From Bryoerythrophyllum caledonicum (taxonomy: Eukaryota; Streptophyta; Bryopsida; Pottiales; Pottiaceae): 64,000 nt of DNA. Below are positions 20,688 through 31,948 of this stretch, in pieces. The notes below the pieces were generated by a model. That model was not told the DNA's origin, did no database searches, and saw only the letters and a program-made list of their open reading frames with translations. The translations under genes were made by a program, and so were the position numbers. The stretch's first letter is position 1. Every line of letters begins with the position of its first letter. Where the stretch lies: assembly GCA_963971425.1 (NCBI GenBank), contig OZ020514.1:19875406-19939405 (forward strand), read 5' to 3'.

Positions 20688-21322
20688 ACTATGCCTCTAT
20701 GTTGTTACCGACAATAGTTTTTTGTTAATTAGTTGCATTAGTTTTGCATGTGGTGGTTAAGTAGGCGGTACGGCATCTTTGTAGAAGAGTATGTGAACTT
20801 GGAAATTGCCATACCTCTCATTTGATCAATTTTGGATACGTCCAAATTTTAAATTTTCAGTCCGAGATTTGCATTTCTTCACGCACAAATAATTGGGTAT
20901 AAATATTTTCTTCACATATAATATGTCAATGCGAGGCTATCAACCTAGTACACATGTGAACCGCTCTAATTCAAAGTAAAAAATTCTTGCAAGACTCTAT
21001 CGATAGTTAAAATTGTACACCCTCCAAATTCCACAGTTTTCACTACCAATTTCCTGTAACTTTAAACACTATAATCTAACCCATGAAGGGGCGGGGACGT
21101 CTCCGCCCCACCTCCCTCTTGGCATTAGTCCCCGCCCCTACTCAAACATGTCCATGTCCTGCGTGGCAGCAATGTGGTGCCAACATGGCTGCCACGTCGC
21201 CTGTCTTTTACCTTGCGGTTAAGTCAACCCTTTGTTGACTGTATCGGATGGGCGAGAGCTCTACCGGACGGGCGAATCGAATGGACGGGCGAACCGGACG
21301 TCCGTCCCTTATGACAACTCTG
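20688..21322. repeat. Right end of the hAT element with subterminal GC-rich repeats
   Basis: There is no gene. A GGGGCGGGGACGTCTCCGCCCC unit lies at 21089-21110 and a weaker one near 21130. Next come direct repeats of GGACGGGCGAA and CCGGACG, and the terminal TTATGACAACTCTG. The terminal GGACGGACG / CGGACG-rich zone is mirrored at the left end (9410-9460). Confidence 0.8.
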
Positions 21323-21330
21323 GTTTTGCC
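21323..21330. repeat. Target-site duplication, right (GTTTTGCC)
   Basis: Identical to 9367-9374; it marks the right boundary of the hAT element. Confidence 0.95.
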
Positions 21331-22028
21331 TCAGGATAAATGAGTGTTGTGTATGACTTTTTTTCATGAAGTTTTGAATAAAGCTTGGATTAATGGCATA
21401 TGCTTATTTTACCGTTACCATTTTTTTGGACATTCGGCTAATTTGGTCCATCCATGGAATGAAATATAGTATTTTTGGTACATAGTCTTTATGCTTTATA
21501 CCTACAAATGTCTGTAGATATTGATACTTCGAAGATCATATATCTTCAAAGTCGTGGAACTCTCCCATTATAACGAATATGGTGTTTTAATGAAAAAGTG
21601 GATATAAAAAAGTAACTTCGGTAGAAAAGATTGTATTTGATGTGACAATAAAAAATCTACCCTTCTTCACACAAAAGTATTCAGTAAACTACAAGATCTC
21701 AAAGTCTAGGAGAAAGGTTCTACTGTTCCAAACAACTAATTAAGACCTCTATTTTTCTTTTAGTATATATATATTTATTTTGTATTTATTTTTTCTCTAT
21801 ATCAAGAAAAACAGGGTCCACCGTCCAAAGTTACTTTTATTATGCCCTATGAAAATTATAATATGCTAAAAAAATATCATTGAACTTCACAAGTTGTTAG
21901 TGAAGGGAAAAAGGGTTCTTCGGTGGCAAGGAACCCTTTCATCCCTCCAAACTTCTGTGTAATTTCAAACATAAAATATTAAAGTGGCAAAAACTTGTCG
22001 TTACTACTATGTCCAAGACTAGAAAAAC
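21331..22028. other. AT-rich spacer after the hAT element
   Basis: No coding region or clear repeat is seen. It represents the former downstream neighbour of the 8485-9338 gene, separated by the transposon. Confidence 0.4.
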
Positions 22029-23330
22029 TTAGAGAGTATAGTTGCAAAGAAGGATTTGAACTTCATCGAAGCTTTGACTTGATGCGTGTATATACTTGTT
22101 GTCAATAGAGTTTGCCTTGGATAGGAATCGGTAGACATAATACAAGTGTTTGCAGCTCATCCACGCTTTCCGTTTGCCTAATGCTTCATACCTCATAGTA
22201 ACAAAATCTTCACATGTGCAAAGATGAGAAATCACAAAGAGCAACAACGTATGTCTTTTTTTTGGGATAGATACTAGAGTCCATGGTAATAATTCTTCCA
22301 TAACCAGGATATGGAATTGGCGTCACGTTCATGAGAGTAGCCTTGACGTTTTGGGATGTTTCTCATTTATTGCAATTGTCTACAGTTGGAGCACCTTCAT
22401 GCTGCTTGATGGTCTTACCATATTGCTTGATTGGATGTGCAGCACTGTCTGATGGATTTGAAATCGTACTATTAGCAGCAGCTGCACTAGGTGAGTTATG
22501 GAAGAGATGCTGGGGAGACATGTCGAAGTCCTTCATCTGTAGTTGGAAACCTCCTTCTTCTAATAAGAGGATCTTGCCTTTTGTCAAATTTGTGCTTTGT
22601 GCAACGGGCCAAACCTTTGGAAAATCAGGTCAGTCATGCACCCACTTGACTTAGGATCCGTGAATACATCGCATGATATCATTGGGGAAACACCAAAAAC
22701 TAAAGTTGATGATTGCCCTACTTCCATACTCAGTCATGCGGCCGTTGTAAGTTGGTGCAAGAGTACCATTCTTCTTATCCTTGTAGACCCATGCGCCACA
22801 CTTATTCTTGTGCCCCTCTTGAAGCCGTGACATTTCTTCCCAACTTTCTTGTAGAGTCCAATGTGCCACTGCAGTGGGTTGCACTCAATCTCAAGAATAA
22901 AAGTTGCATGCAGATGATAGGAAGGTGGAGATTCCATGGAAGTGGTAACGACATTCAAAGTTCTAGCATCGTTTGGGCATGTGTTGAACAAGATTGAACA
23001 CAAAGATGGGAGAAGTTAACTTTGTCATGGCGGTGGGAGTCTCCATCCAATGCCGGCGAAAGATCCAACTTGCGTTTCTTTTATCCAAATACCTCTTCAC
23101 CTTCCAAATGGGGAACTCTAGTGGTGAATCTATCTGCCCATAGAAGCATACTAATTGCGGCAACTATCTTTACCGGGTCCTTTGATCGCTTAGCTGCCCA
23201 AAGTCGGAGCTCGTGAAGGTGGAGCCCGGTGCCGGATGCATGATCCTGAAGAAACGCCCAATAATTGGTGGATTGCATCATCGCCTGCATCATGTCGTCT
23301 ATCGTAGCTACATAAAGGCAAGTCCCTTGG
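22029..23330 (-). pseudogene. Degraded gene with SWIM-type zinc finger
   Basis: Coding-like frames on the minus strand alternate with stops and shifts. An N-terminal piece (23320-23081) reads TIDDMMQAMMQSTNYWAFLQDH and LWAAKRSKDPVKIVAA. The middle (22884-22651) reads EEMSRLQEGHKNKCGAWVY and YGSRAIINFSFWCFPND. The end (22301-22029) has LCTCEDF..MSCKHLYYVYRFL, matching the CxCx(n)CxH pattern of SWIM fingers. SWIM domains occur in MuDR/FAR1-like transposases and other DNA- or protein-binding proteins; no transposase core was recognised. An upstream extension may reach 23420. Confidence 0.45.
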
Positions 23331-24045
23331 TTGTCCGATATTCATAACCACTTGTTGTGCACGGCATGTATGGGGTTGTAAGATTTCATCTCCACCACTT
23401 GCTCAATGTCCAATTTTTGTATAGCATGGCATCCATTTTAAGATTTAATATTACAGTGCAGGAAAGGGGAGCATGTGATTACCTATGGGTAAGAGTTTAG
23501 GAACACAACAATAGCCCAAGAAAAACTAGTGATAGAAATTAAGGTGACGGGATTCAGGGTTATACCATGTCCATAAAACCTCCCCATTGGCAATAGCAAA
23601 AGTGCAAAAAACCTAATCAATCGTCTCATTTACACACTACATCTTCACATGCCGCACGCGATGAGAGCCTCCAATCTTTGATGCCGAGGTAAAGTTCTTC
23701 CGCCTCTTTCAATAACTTGGCGTCTTTATATTGTCTACACAAGAAGACATATTGTTCTCAAAACTCAGGTTTGATGAGCTTATTTGTGTGTTTGTTTAGG
23801 AAGGTCACCCAATGAAGGAGACACAATCTCTCATTGTCAACCATTTTTAGATTTGGGTCGCCATACCCATAGATGATGCGGACTGTCTTTTAATATACTT
23901 GGGCGTTGCCCGCCATGAAGCCCTTGAAGTTAGGGTTCGGAATTGTTGCAAGTTGTAGAGTAAGTATTCCTCCGGATAGCACTTAGTTGTGGCTAAATGT
24001 ATCCAAAGTATCCGCTCTAAGTTTGTTCCCACAGAGACCTAATGT
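23331..24045. other. Spacer
   Basis: No convincing gene is seen. Short minus-strand coding-like fragments (for example KKSYNPIHAVHNKW-like near 23380) suggest further decay products of the SWIM-finger gene. Confidence 0.3.
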
Positions 24046-24780
24046 TGCTTTTCTAATTGAATAAAAAAACTAACTACCAAACACTACTCCACAGGTAAGC
24101 TTTCCGATTCATCCCTTTGCTCTCAATCCGGATCCTTTCGGATTCCGGAGTTCTTACAATAGCTTCCGGAACTAGTTTTTGGACAACCGGAGGGTAATTT
24201 GATTTATCTTTGTTCCTACTTAGAAAGTCTTCCGGACGGTTTAAATGAGTGATCGGAAGGCCACTGATCTTGTTTTGTATAAGTGGCCGGATTCCCCACT
24301 GTCTTGTGACTTAAAGTGGCTAGACACCCATTGCCTCGTAACTTATAGTGGCCAGACACCCACTCTCCCTACTTCACTAACTAGTGGACGATTGTTGCAG
24401 TCGAACCTACGCTCTCACATCATCCGGATGGCCATCCGAATGCGGTCACGCAGAGGTTGATCCGGACTACAACGACATTCCAGTTGATACTACAGTGGTT
24501 CTACTGAGCGAGGTTTAGAGTTTATAATTGAACTTCCTTCTAGACATACACATCGGGCTATTTCCCTATCGTAGAAGGAGATTCCAACCTCAACCGGAAT
24601 CCGGGTATACACGGATATTTTGTGCCCTAGAGACTACAAGGCCCACCCCTGCAATATGTCTCTTCCCCCTCCTGGCTGCTTCCGGACTCCGCAGCTACCC
24701 CGCAACTGACTCTCTACCTAACCTCTCCTCCAGATCTTCCGGGCAATCTCTCAATGCAAGTCCTAACCAGTTGTTCTAAG
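24046..24780 (+). repeat. LTR-like repeat B, copy 1
   Basis: About 700 bases are homologous (roughly three-quarters identical by eye) to the reverse complement of 50250-50950. Landmarks: CCAAACACTACTCCACAGGT, CTTACAATAGCTTC, GGAAGGCCACTGATC.TGTT, CCCACTGTCTTGTGACTTAAA, CATCCGGATGGCCATCC and CTTCTAGACATACACATC. It is rich in TCCGGA-type words. It is probably part of an LTR retroelement; no terminal dinucleotides were proven. Confidence 0.7.
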
Positions 24781-25236
24781 TACAACCCATTCAACACTCA
24801 ACACATAGAACTTAAATCACCATACTCCAGCCACAATGGATTCGCTTCCTTACAAGAAAAAGACCCTTAATGATCCCAAGTTCGAGAAGAGAAATTGTGA
24901 TAGATGGAAAATGCCTTTAATGAGAGAAAACAAGATGATGAGTTGTCTAAAACTCATCTATTAAGTACTAACTAAATTCCCAAATCAAGAATCTACCTTA
25001 CCGTCGAGAAATACGGGAAATCCTATCCTAATAACAAAAAGAATTCTTTATCCCTAAACATCCGAAAATCCGATCTCAGATCCAAAAATTATGGATCTCA
25101 GATCCGGTTATCCACTGGTAAAGAAGTTCATGGAACTTGTTAACCTTAGGTTTGGCAGCAGGGTGGAATCGTGAGCCCCATCGTTTAATTGCTACAAAAC
25201 CTTAGAAATTGAAAATTCCTAACTTTGACCCTAAGC
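24781..25236. other. Spacer after repeat B
   Basis: No gene is seen. It includes TCCGGTTATCC and repeated GATCTCAGATCC words near 25070-25110, similar in composition to the flanking element. Confidence 0.35.
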
Positions 25237-27218
25237 CTAGCTATGGGGTCTTCTTGTTCCGCCCGCTCCTGTGCAACGGGGATGCTTCCACCGTTTCCCT
25301 CGCCTTGTCGGTCTTCTCCAGAGTTGAATAATGTGCTTGCCTCCTACTTTCGGAAGTTGGGGTTTCCGGCTCTGGTTTGTCGGATGAGGGTGCCGCCTGG
25401 GTGGCCTTCTCTGCCATGCTGTCATGGTCCCCACTATAGCCTTGACACTCGAGGTCTCCTTCGGAAGACCCGTGGATAATAGGGTGGTCGTCTTCCGGCG
25501 GGTGGAGGAGGGGAAGGAAGGAGGTATCCAGAAGACTAGCGGAGTTCCTTGAAACAACGCCGCCGGAAGAGGATTCTTCCCAATCTTTGCCGTCTCCAGA
25601 TTGTTATGAAGAGCCTTGCTCCAGTGTCCGGGTGAAGCCACATTTGCTGTGCCAAAAGTTTCATTCGCCAACCTCTTATTCTTGCCAGAAGATTTCCGTG
25701 CCTTCCTTGACGGTTCTACGACATCCGGGGATGAGTCGAGGTCAATTGGGGACTTTGACACAATCAATTCCTCCCGGACTACGATGTTGGCTGCAATGTC
25801 TACCAGCAGCTGCATCTGCTCCCATGTCTTCTCATCTTCCGAGCATGGTCCATGAAGAACCGGATGATCTTCCCACGGTTCACCTTACCTTCCTTCTCCA
25901 AGCGCTCGTTGAAGAGCAGACTCCGGTTGACCGTGTCCACTGGAAAGCTCAACGCCGTCCGAACCCCCACGAAACCTTAAGCACATGCGGTGGCCCTATC
26001 TTCCGCTTCCTTCTGTGCTGCTCGTATCTCCGTCAACGTGGCTTTGGTCATCGCCAAGTCTTGCTGTAGCTTTGCCCGGGATTGGACTATCGGTAATTGT
26101 TGTTCCTCCAACACCAGCAACCGCGCCTCAATATGCCGGAGATCCTTCAACCGGGGCATGACCTCCGATAAATCATTGACCTTGAGCTCGTCCACATTTT
26201 TGTATATCAGTGTTCAGCTATCAGCGAGGTACTGGTTGATCCGTGTCGTCCTCCATGCTACGTGCCGGATTAACTCCATGATGTCCTCTACAGGCTTCTC
26301 GGTGAGTTCCGGAGGTTTGGGGGTTCCTATGTATTCTTGTCGTGTGGAGAGGCCTGCCGCATTCGCACCTTCGGAGGTCGTGTCCATCCGAGTCGGTGAT
26401 GATCCCATTGGCGTTGCCTTTGGCTGCACTGACCAACTTCGTTTGCAGACGGGAGGATTTTCCGCGGGTAGAGGCGGCTCCGCATCTTCGGTCTCCTCCT
26501 ATGAGTCAGTCTCCATCCCTCCATACTTCTGGATGGTCAGAAGTTTGTTGTATTTGTCTTGCTCATCCGGCTTCAGTAATTTGTGCTGGAAATAGAGGTG
26601 AGTCAAGTAGGCCGAAAGCGGTGACCCAACCTTCTTTGTCCGGTGGAGGCTCTTGACCAATCTGTCTACAAGGTCATGCATCAAGGACGACCAGTCAACG
26701 GTGATCTTACCCGGCATTGCTCCTAGGAAGACACTCGCCCACTTGAAGACTAGTCGCTTGGGCTTCTCCGGATAGAAGATTGGGATTAGAGACCCAATCA
26801 CGATCTGGGCTCAAGGGTCGACGAGATCACTTGTCGTGAAGCTGTCCTTAGGGTCAGCATGTCGACGGAACTCTCCATCCACGATGTCGTCTTTCTTCTC
26901 CGCCACCTTGACGTCTCTGTTTTCGAAGCCATACGTGAGCTTCCACTCCGACCGGGTCCACTTCTCCAAGTGTGCCCGGAGACATCCGTCATATTGGTTG
27001 TCCAGATCCCCGATCAACCTTGTAACCATCCGTTCCTCCTTTGTTCTCCACGACACCTTCAGGAGCCCGGAACTCCCCATCTTTTTGACGAAATGAAATA
27101 ACACGTGCAGGTCCTTGTCTTCCGTTGGATACTCCGGCACCACCTTCACGATTAGCGGCGCTCCGGCGGTTGCGCTCTTCACCCTTCGTGGTTTCCCGGC
27201 TTGCTCTCCTCCGGCCAT
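25237..27218 (-). pseudogene. Element-associated protein family, member 1, disrupted
   Basis: From ATG 27218 (MAGGEQAGKPRRVKSATAG) one frame runs to about 25845 with stops near 26810 (TGA), 26499 (TAG), 26215 (TGA) and 25977 (TAA). It then continues one frame over (EDEKTWEQMQLLVDIAANIVV) to 25237. Conserved blocks shared with member 2 (30167-31948): RLIGDLDNQYDGCLRAH..KW..W.L.YGF, DIVDGEFRRHADPKD, and SPLSAYLTHLYFQHKLL. After these come an acidic region and two coiled-coil segments. I do not recognise the family. It may be a plant transposon-associated ORF inside an LTR-like element, since repeat B lies nearby. Confidence 0.5.
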
Positions 27219-27335
27219 GGCGGTCACTCTTCCTTCCGTTTGATCGCACCTACATGCACTGTCCTCACAAAAGCACCCAAACTACTACTAGATGCTGAAA
27301 AGCAATTGAAAAAAAGGGTAAAGAACAAGGAAGAG

Positions 27336-27374
27336 AGAAGAAGAAGAAGAAGAAGAAGAAGAAGAAGAAGAAGG
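27336..27374. repeat. AAG trinucleotide microsatellite
   Basis: About twelve AGA/AAG repeats lie in the presumed 5' leader of the minus-strand gene starting at 27218. Confidence 0.9.
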
Positions 27375-27731
27375 AGTCGAAACAACAACTCTGAAGGATT
27401 CCCGTTTCTACCCCTTTTTATAATGGGCGCGACGTACAAAATCCATAGCGGCTCTCACGTTGCTTCTGAAAATGTCATAATGACGGTTTCGCTTTTTGAT
27501 ATCTTCCGGAATACTCCAGAATTTTTTCGGTTATCCGGATGTCTAGTTTCCAAAAAGTTGCTATCGACAACGGTTTCTAACAATTCTCTTTTAACACAGA
27601 ATTCCTATTTCCTATTTCTTCTCTAGTTATACTAGTCTACACTATTTGAATCACTAATTTTTTTAATTTTTCTTTCTTCACCGGATTTTAAAGGTTAATT
27701 TTGGAACCTTGTGGGAACGGATTCCCACAAG

Positions 27732-27762
27732 GATTCCGTGGCGGTTTTAGGGTTTAGGGTTT
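27732..27762 (+). repeat. Short TTTAGGG-like stretch
   Basis: TTTTAGGGTTTAGGGTTTAGG is two to three copies of the plant telomere unit, followed by degenerate TTTAGG words. At this length it is more likely chance or an intronic motif than a telomere relic. Confidence 0.5.
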
Positions 27763-27799
27763 AGGATTTAGGCTGGAGGGATTTAATGTGGATTTAGGA

Positions 27800-28514
27800 T
27801 TTAGTGTTTATGGCTAGATGATGTCGTATAAGGGTGAGAGGTGGCCGCGGGTTGTTGAGGGTGGTTTTGGATACAAAACCTCTTGTTGTGGTGGTTTTCT
27901 GGTGTTGGCCTTGGGGGACGCAGTTTGTTCAAGGATGATTAATTCACCATGTCGTGTGTTTACCTTGGCGGGACTCGTGGCAAGGGCCTAGTTGCCTCGG
28001 CCTTCCCTTGGGACTTTCGGAATCGAGATAGTGTGGAACTGTGTACGGGCGGGATTTAAGGTCGATGGTTTTGTTCCATGCTATCGAGTCCAGATCTATA
28101 TCCACTTGAATAGAGTAGTCATGACGATTGTAACTCTAAGAGTTTTTCAATTCCTCAGGAACTAGGAGGCATTTTCAATAATCAAGTCTTTCATGTCCGG
28201 GTCGTGGCGGTATCCGAGTATCGTTGCATGCCATGCTCTTTGGACCTAAACCCTATTAGTTTTCTAGTTGTGAGCGTTGTATGAGCACGGCGAAGGCACT
28301 TGAGATTTTGGAATCTGATTGTTTTAAGTTCCTTGGGAACGTGGAGGCACTCCCCTCATCGATTTGTAGTCTGTCAAAGTTGCTGGCACGCTCACTATTG
28401 GAGCAACTCCAAGTTTATGGTAATGAGTTTTCCAAATTGAGCACTACGGAGGCTGCGGTATTGAGTTTGAATGACAATGCTCACAACCGTATGCTTGTGG
28501 ACGTATGCTTATAA
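27800..28514 (+). pseudogene. Possible leucine-rich-repeat gene fragment
   Basis: The frame at 28281-28514 reads LESDCFKFLGNVEALPSSI and CSLSKLLARSLLEQLQVYG, with the LPSSI..L..L pattern common in plant LRR proteins. The preceding 450 bases contain short open pieces (YLGGTRGKGLVASAF, PQELGGIFNNQVF) that may be further decayed repeats. No nucleotide-binding or kinase motif is visible. The call is weak. Confidence 0.3.
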
Positions 28515-29199
28515 ATATAAGCTATCAGTCTGAATGACGGCGGCAAAGTGTTCCAAGGAGAGAGATTAAATTGCTCGATACTGAGGAAGGCAATTTTGAA
28601 CTAAATAACCTTTGTAACGTGTTGAATGCACTTATAATTTATGGATTTGCTTTGGGCTTAATCTTCCCCTAGAGGACTTTGAGCGTCAATTTCTTCATCC
28701 TCCTTAGGGCCGAGGAGCCACATCGATGGTCTCTTGAGTTTGACACGGTGCATGTGCACCATTTTATAAGCGACTTATTGCAAGATTTGGAGCCCAAGCA
28801 ATTTTAGAGTATGAATTCAAAATACTGATAGACGATTCCAACTTCTAAACGTTATTTGTTATTGAATGGTTATTGTTGTAGGTGAGAGGGGAAGAAGTAG
28901 ATTGCTATGAGTCACTTACTTGACGAAGATTCATAGGTATGGTTTATAGTTTTCATACCATATAGAAGTAAGGAATGGAAGATGTAACTTAATAGTGGAT
29001 TGTTGTTGTTGTGTTTGATGTCCATTTGACTGTTTCAAAAATATTTGCAAATGGGCGAGCTTGGAGCCATGGAGCAAGATTCAAAGGCATTAAAGAATGT
29101 TGAGGATGAAGACACTCCACAGAGTGAGTCAGTTAATGTTGCCAGTGATGGAGGAAATGCGAAGCAGAAGAAAATGTTTGTCGAGGACGTTGCAGTCAA
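28515..29199. other. Spacer
   Basis: No gene is seen; it is moderately AT-rich. The last 150 bases may be the degraded upstream flank of repeat A. Confidence 0.3.
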
Positions 29200-29560
29200 A
29201 GATTCCAACGCACATTAGAGAGGGACAATGTACAAAACTCTCCCCTCGTAGATTAGAGTGGCGAAAGACTCCACTATCAATCCTAACACCTCCTACACAT
29301 CACAAGCACACACATTAGGGTGGTGTCTACCGCCTTACAACTGTAGGGAAGTTGCCGAACAGCCAGTCACGCAAGAGGTATTTCGACCCCTTGCTAACTA
29401 CAACAACAAGAATCCTAGAGAACCGGGATCCGGTTATGACCTAGTATGGTTTCTAACCTTCTCCTGGAATCCCAAAGAAACCCCAATCCCTCACCTCTCC
29501 TTTCCACCGCAATCCAGGCTTCACGAAGGTTACACAACCATTCCAATTGAGGTATGTTAG
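29200..29560 (+). repeat. LTR-like repeat A, copy 1
   Basis: The stretch is homologous to the reverse complement of 51850-52210. Shared landmarks are CTCCCCTCGTAGATTAGAGTGG, AAGACTCCACTATC, GGTGGTGTCTAC, ACAACTGTAGGGAA and CACGCAAGA.GTATTT. Together with repeat B it outlines a dispersed element present in both orientations in this window. Confidence 0.7.
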
Positions 29561-30166
29561 TGATAAGGACCACTTCAGAGCTCACATGAAAAGAGATAGA
29601 AAGGTGTCAAGATTGAGGACACAAACTTAACATTATAAATATGCACCGCATCTAATACAACCTTAGAGAACGGTGCTCCGTAGTTGGGTGCTTGGAAACC
29701 CTCTTCTTAACACTAAAATAACGGGAACCGGATTCTTGCTACAGCGGCTGCCATGCAAGGCGTCCGACCTACACACCAAATCCAAGTTCCCGGGTCCGCA
29801 ATCTCACCACGCTCTCACGATTAGGTTAACTAACGAGACCCGAGCACCCTCACGACTAACAACTAAATACCCTGCCTTCGAGTACAAAAGACAAAACCAA
29901 GAACTCCAAATTGAGCCTCGTAGACACCTCATTCCCACGATGATCACCTACCCATCAGACAAAACGGTCCCTAACAACTGATTTGCCACTTTCTAACTAC
30001 CACCAACCAGATTCAAAAGTTACGGATTAGATCCACCTTTCCCGAAACAAGTTCCAGTTCCGAGTAAAAACCCTAATTTCTAGGTCACCATTGTGACCGT
30101 TTAACCCTACCACTAGACTTCTAACTATCTACGGCTAGTTTCTTGAGCACAAGACAGGGTGTGGCC
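29561..30166. other. Spacer between repeat A and the next gene
   Basis: No convincing gene is seen. An open stretch at 29673-29981 lacks recognisable features and is probably noncoding element DNA. Confidence 0.35.
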
Positions 30167-31948
30167 CTACTCCTTGTCTTCCTGATCCTGATCTTTGTCC
30201 TCTTCCGAAGAGTCTGAAAGCTTCACCGTTGAAGTTCCGACTTGGGGTAACGCCTCTTCTTTTTCTTTGCCTTTGTCCTCCGGCTTCTGCACCTCAATCC
30301 GCTAGCTCGCAAGCGTCCTCTCCTCCACTTCCTGTGTAACAATCTGTGAAGCTGATCGAGTTTTCCGCATGGGGGTTGCCCTCTCGGAAACGAAAATGGT
30401 CTGCCTCTTGGAATCTCGTGAGTCCAGAGTGTTGTCCTCCACCTTGCTCGTCAACCCCTTCCGAAATCTCACCTTCGGCTGAGATAATGGAGGAAGCTTG
30501 TCCTTCCGCTTCTTGGATTTCGGACGAGGAGTTCCGAATCCGGCTTCCAGTTCTGAAACCGTAAGTACTTCCGGAAGCGCCTCCGCCGGCTTTGAGTCGG
30601 GAGACAACTTTCCAATGTCGCGGAAGATCCCTACGTGGATCTTCCGGCACTCCAACACCTTCTCTATCTTTGCATGAAATTCCACCAGCACCTTAACGAG
30701 CTTCTTTGCTATTGGAGCGTCAAGTTTCGAGGCTTCGTTGAATCCGACGTTGAACAGCCTCGCTTTTAGCAACACGCCGCCCGGTTGATACACAAACTCT
30801 GTTACACGGGTGAGAGCAATCCCGGAATCGTTAGCTCTCCCCATCGCCACAACCAACTCCTTCTTCTTCTTGTCCATGGCCGTCTTCATCTTCCGGTTCC
30901 GGTTCTTCAAGGAGACGAGACAAGCCTCCAACTACTCTACGTTCTGGGGTTGCAGATTCCTCTCCAGATGCCCCCACAACTCAATTGCGCCCACGTCTCC
31001 CGCAATCCGACAGGCCTGAGTCATGATCACTTCAATTCGCTCGTAGGTTTCCTTGGCCTTCTTGTATCCTTCTGTAATGATGTGGAAAGGATCTTCATCC
31101 TCTCTCTCCTTGCTGACCTTCTTCCTGCGAATCGGCGGTGTGGTGTTGCACCTCTTAGTCCGCTTCCTCCTCTTCCTCGCGTTGGCTAATGGAGGTTGAA
31201 CGTCGTCTTCGGAAGAATTCGAATCCGATTTTTGTTCAAGTTTTGCATCTGGTTCCGCATCCTCCCAGCCGTGGCTCGCGAGCACCTAGGGCGTCTCGTA
31301 GGCGATCTTCTTGTTGTCGCACAACATGACCTTGTGATGGTAGAGGTGATATAGGAATGGGGAGATTGGGGTAGGTCGCACCTTCTGCAATCCGGTTAGA
31401 AATTTCCCCACTAATTTCCCAACGATATCTCCGCATGCTACATGCCTCTCACATGTGTACGCTCCCCAGCTCGTATTGGCTAATGCCGTGGTCGTCTTAG
31501 AGGGCCGATCCGAAAACAAGATCGAGATTAAAAACTCCATTACTCTTTTGACCTTTGGATCTTTGGAGTCCGCCACAATCAACCTATCCTTCAGATCTGC
31601 TTTCCGAGTGAACTTCCCATCTATGAATGACTTCCTACAAGAGCACATACCTTCTTCTTGTATTGAGAATCCGTACACGGCGCTCCACATTGTCGAGGTC
31701 CACTTCTTTGGCCTCTCCCGGATGGTGCCCTCAAACTTGTTGGAGACTCCATCGATCAGCTCCCGGACGATCACATCGTCCTTGAAACCCCATGGCTGCA
31801 CCCAAAATCTAAAGCAACCCATCCTCTTTGGATCCGCGTCCAGCGCCTTCCGATCGTTCTCGGATTCGAGAATCACTAGAACCACAGTCCAGAGATTCAC
31901 GATTGCCTCAGTCCTCACCTTGTTGTTGTTCGCCTTCTTAAACGTCAT
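30167..31948 (-). pseudogene. Element-associated protein family, member 2, with in-frame stops
   Basis: ATG 31948 is the first Met after an in-frame stop. The frame stays open for 594 codons to TAG at 30167 apart from three TAG stops, near 31286, 30932 and 30303. The N-terminal 220 residues share blocks with member 1: IVRELIDGVSNKFEG..KKW..W.AVYGF, FIDGKFTRKADLKD, SPFLYHLYHHKVML. The C-terminal half is highly charged with several basic clusters (NARKRRKRTKRC, PIRRKKVSKERED) that look nuclear-targeting. It has a helical region and ends in an acidic tail (SDSSEEDKDQDQEDKE). No known domain is recognised. Confidence 0.5.

Larger units (their letters stand above)
9375..21322 (-). mobile_element. 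11.9-kb hAT transposon carrying cargo genes
   Basis: The left end reads CATGGTTGTCATAA and the right end, on the opposite strand, CAGAGTTGTCATAA; both continue into ..GACG. An identical 8-bp flank (GTTTTGCC) is duplicated on each side, so both ends were mobilised together. The transposase pseudogene is on the minus strand near the left end. Between it and the right end lie a 217-aa gene, a coiled-coil/RING gene and a kinase-like gene. GGGGACGTC-rich clusters occur subterminally at both ends and at three internal places, so nested or fused elements are a possible history. Autonomous plant hATs usually span 3-5 kb, so this one is unusually large. Confidence 0.85.

Noticed and set aside
27732..27762. 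Interstitial telomere (TTTAGGG)
   Set aside because: Only two to three clean units are present; GGGTTTAGGG-like words also occur near 63490 by chance or as intron motifs.
29258..29981. Plus-strand open frames of ~100 codons
   Set aside because: They overlap LTR-like repeat A and lack protein-like features or homology to anything recognised.
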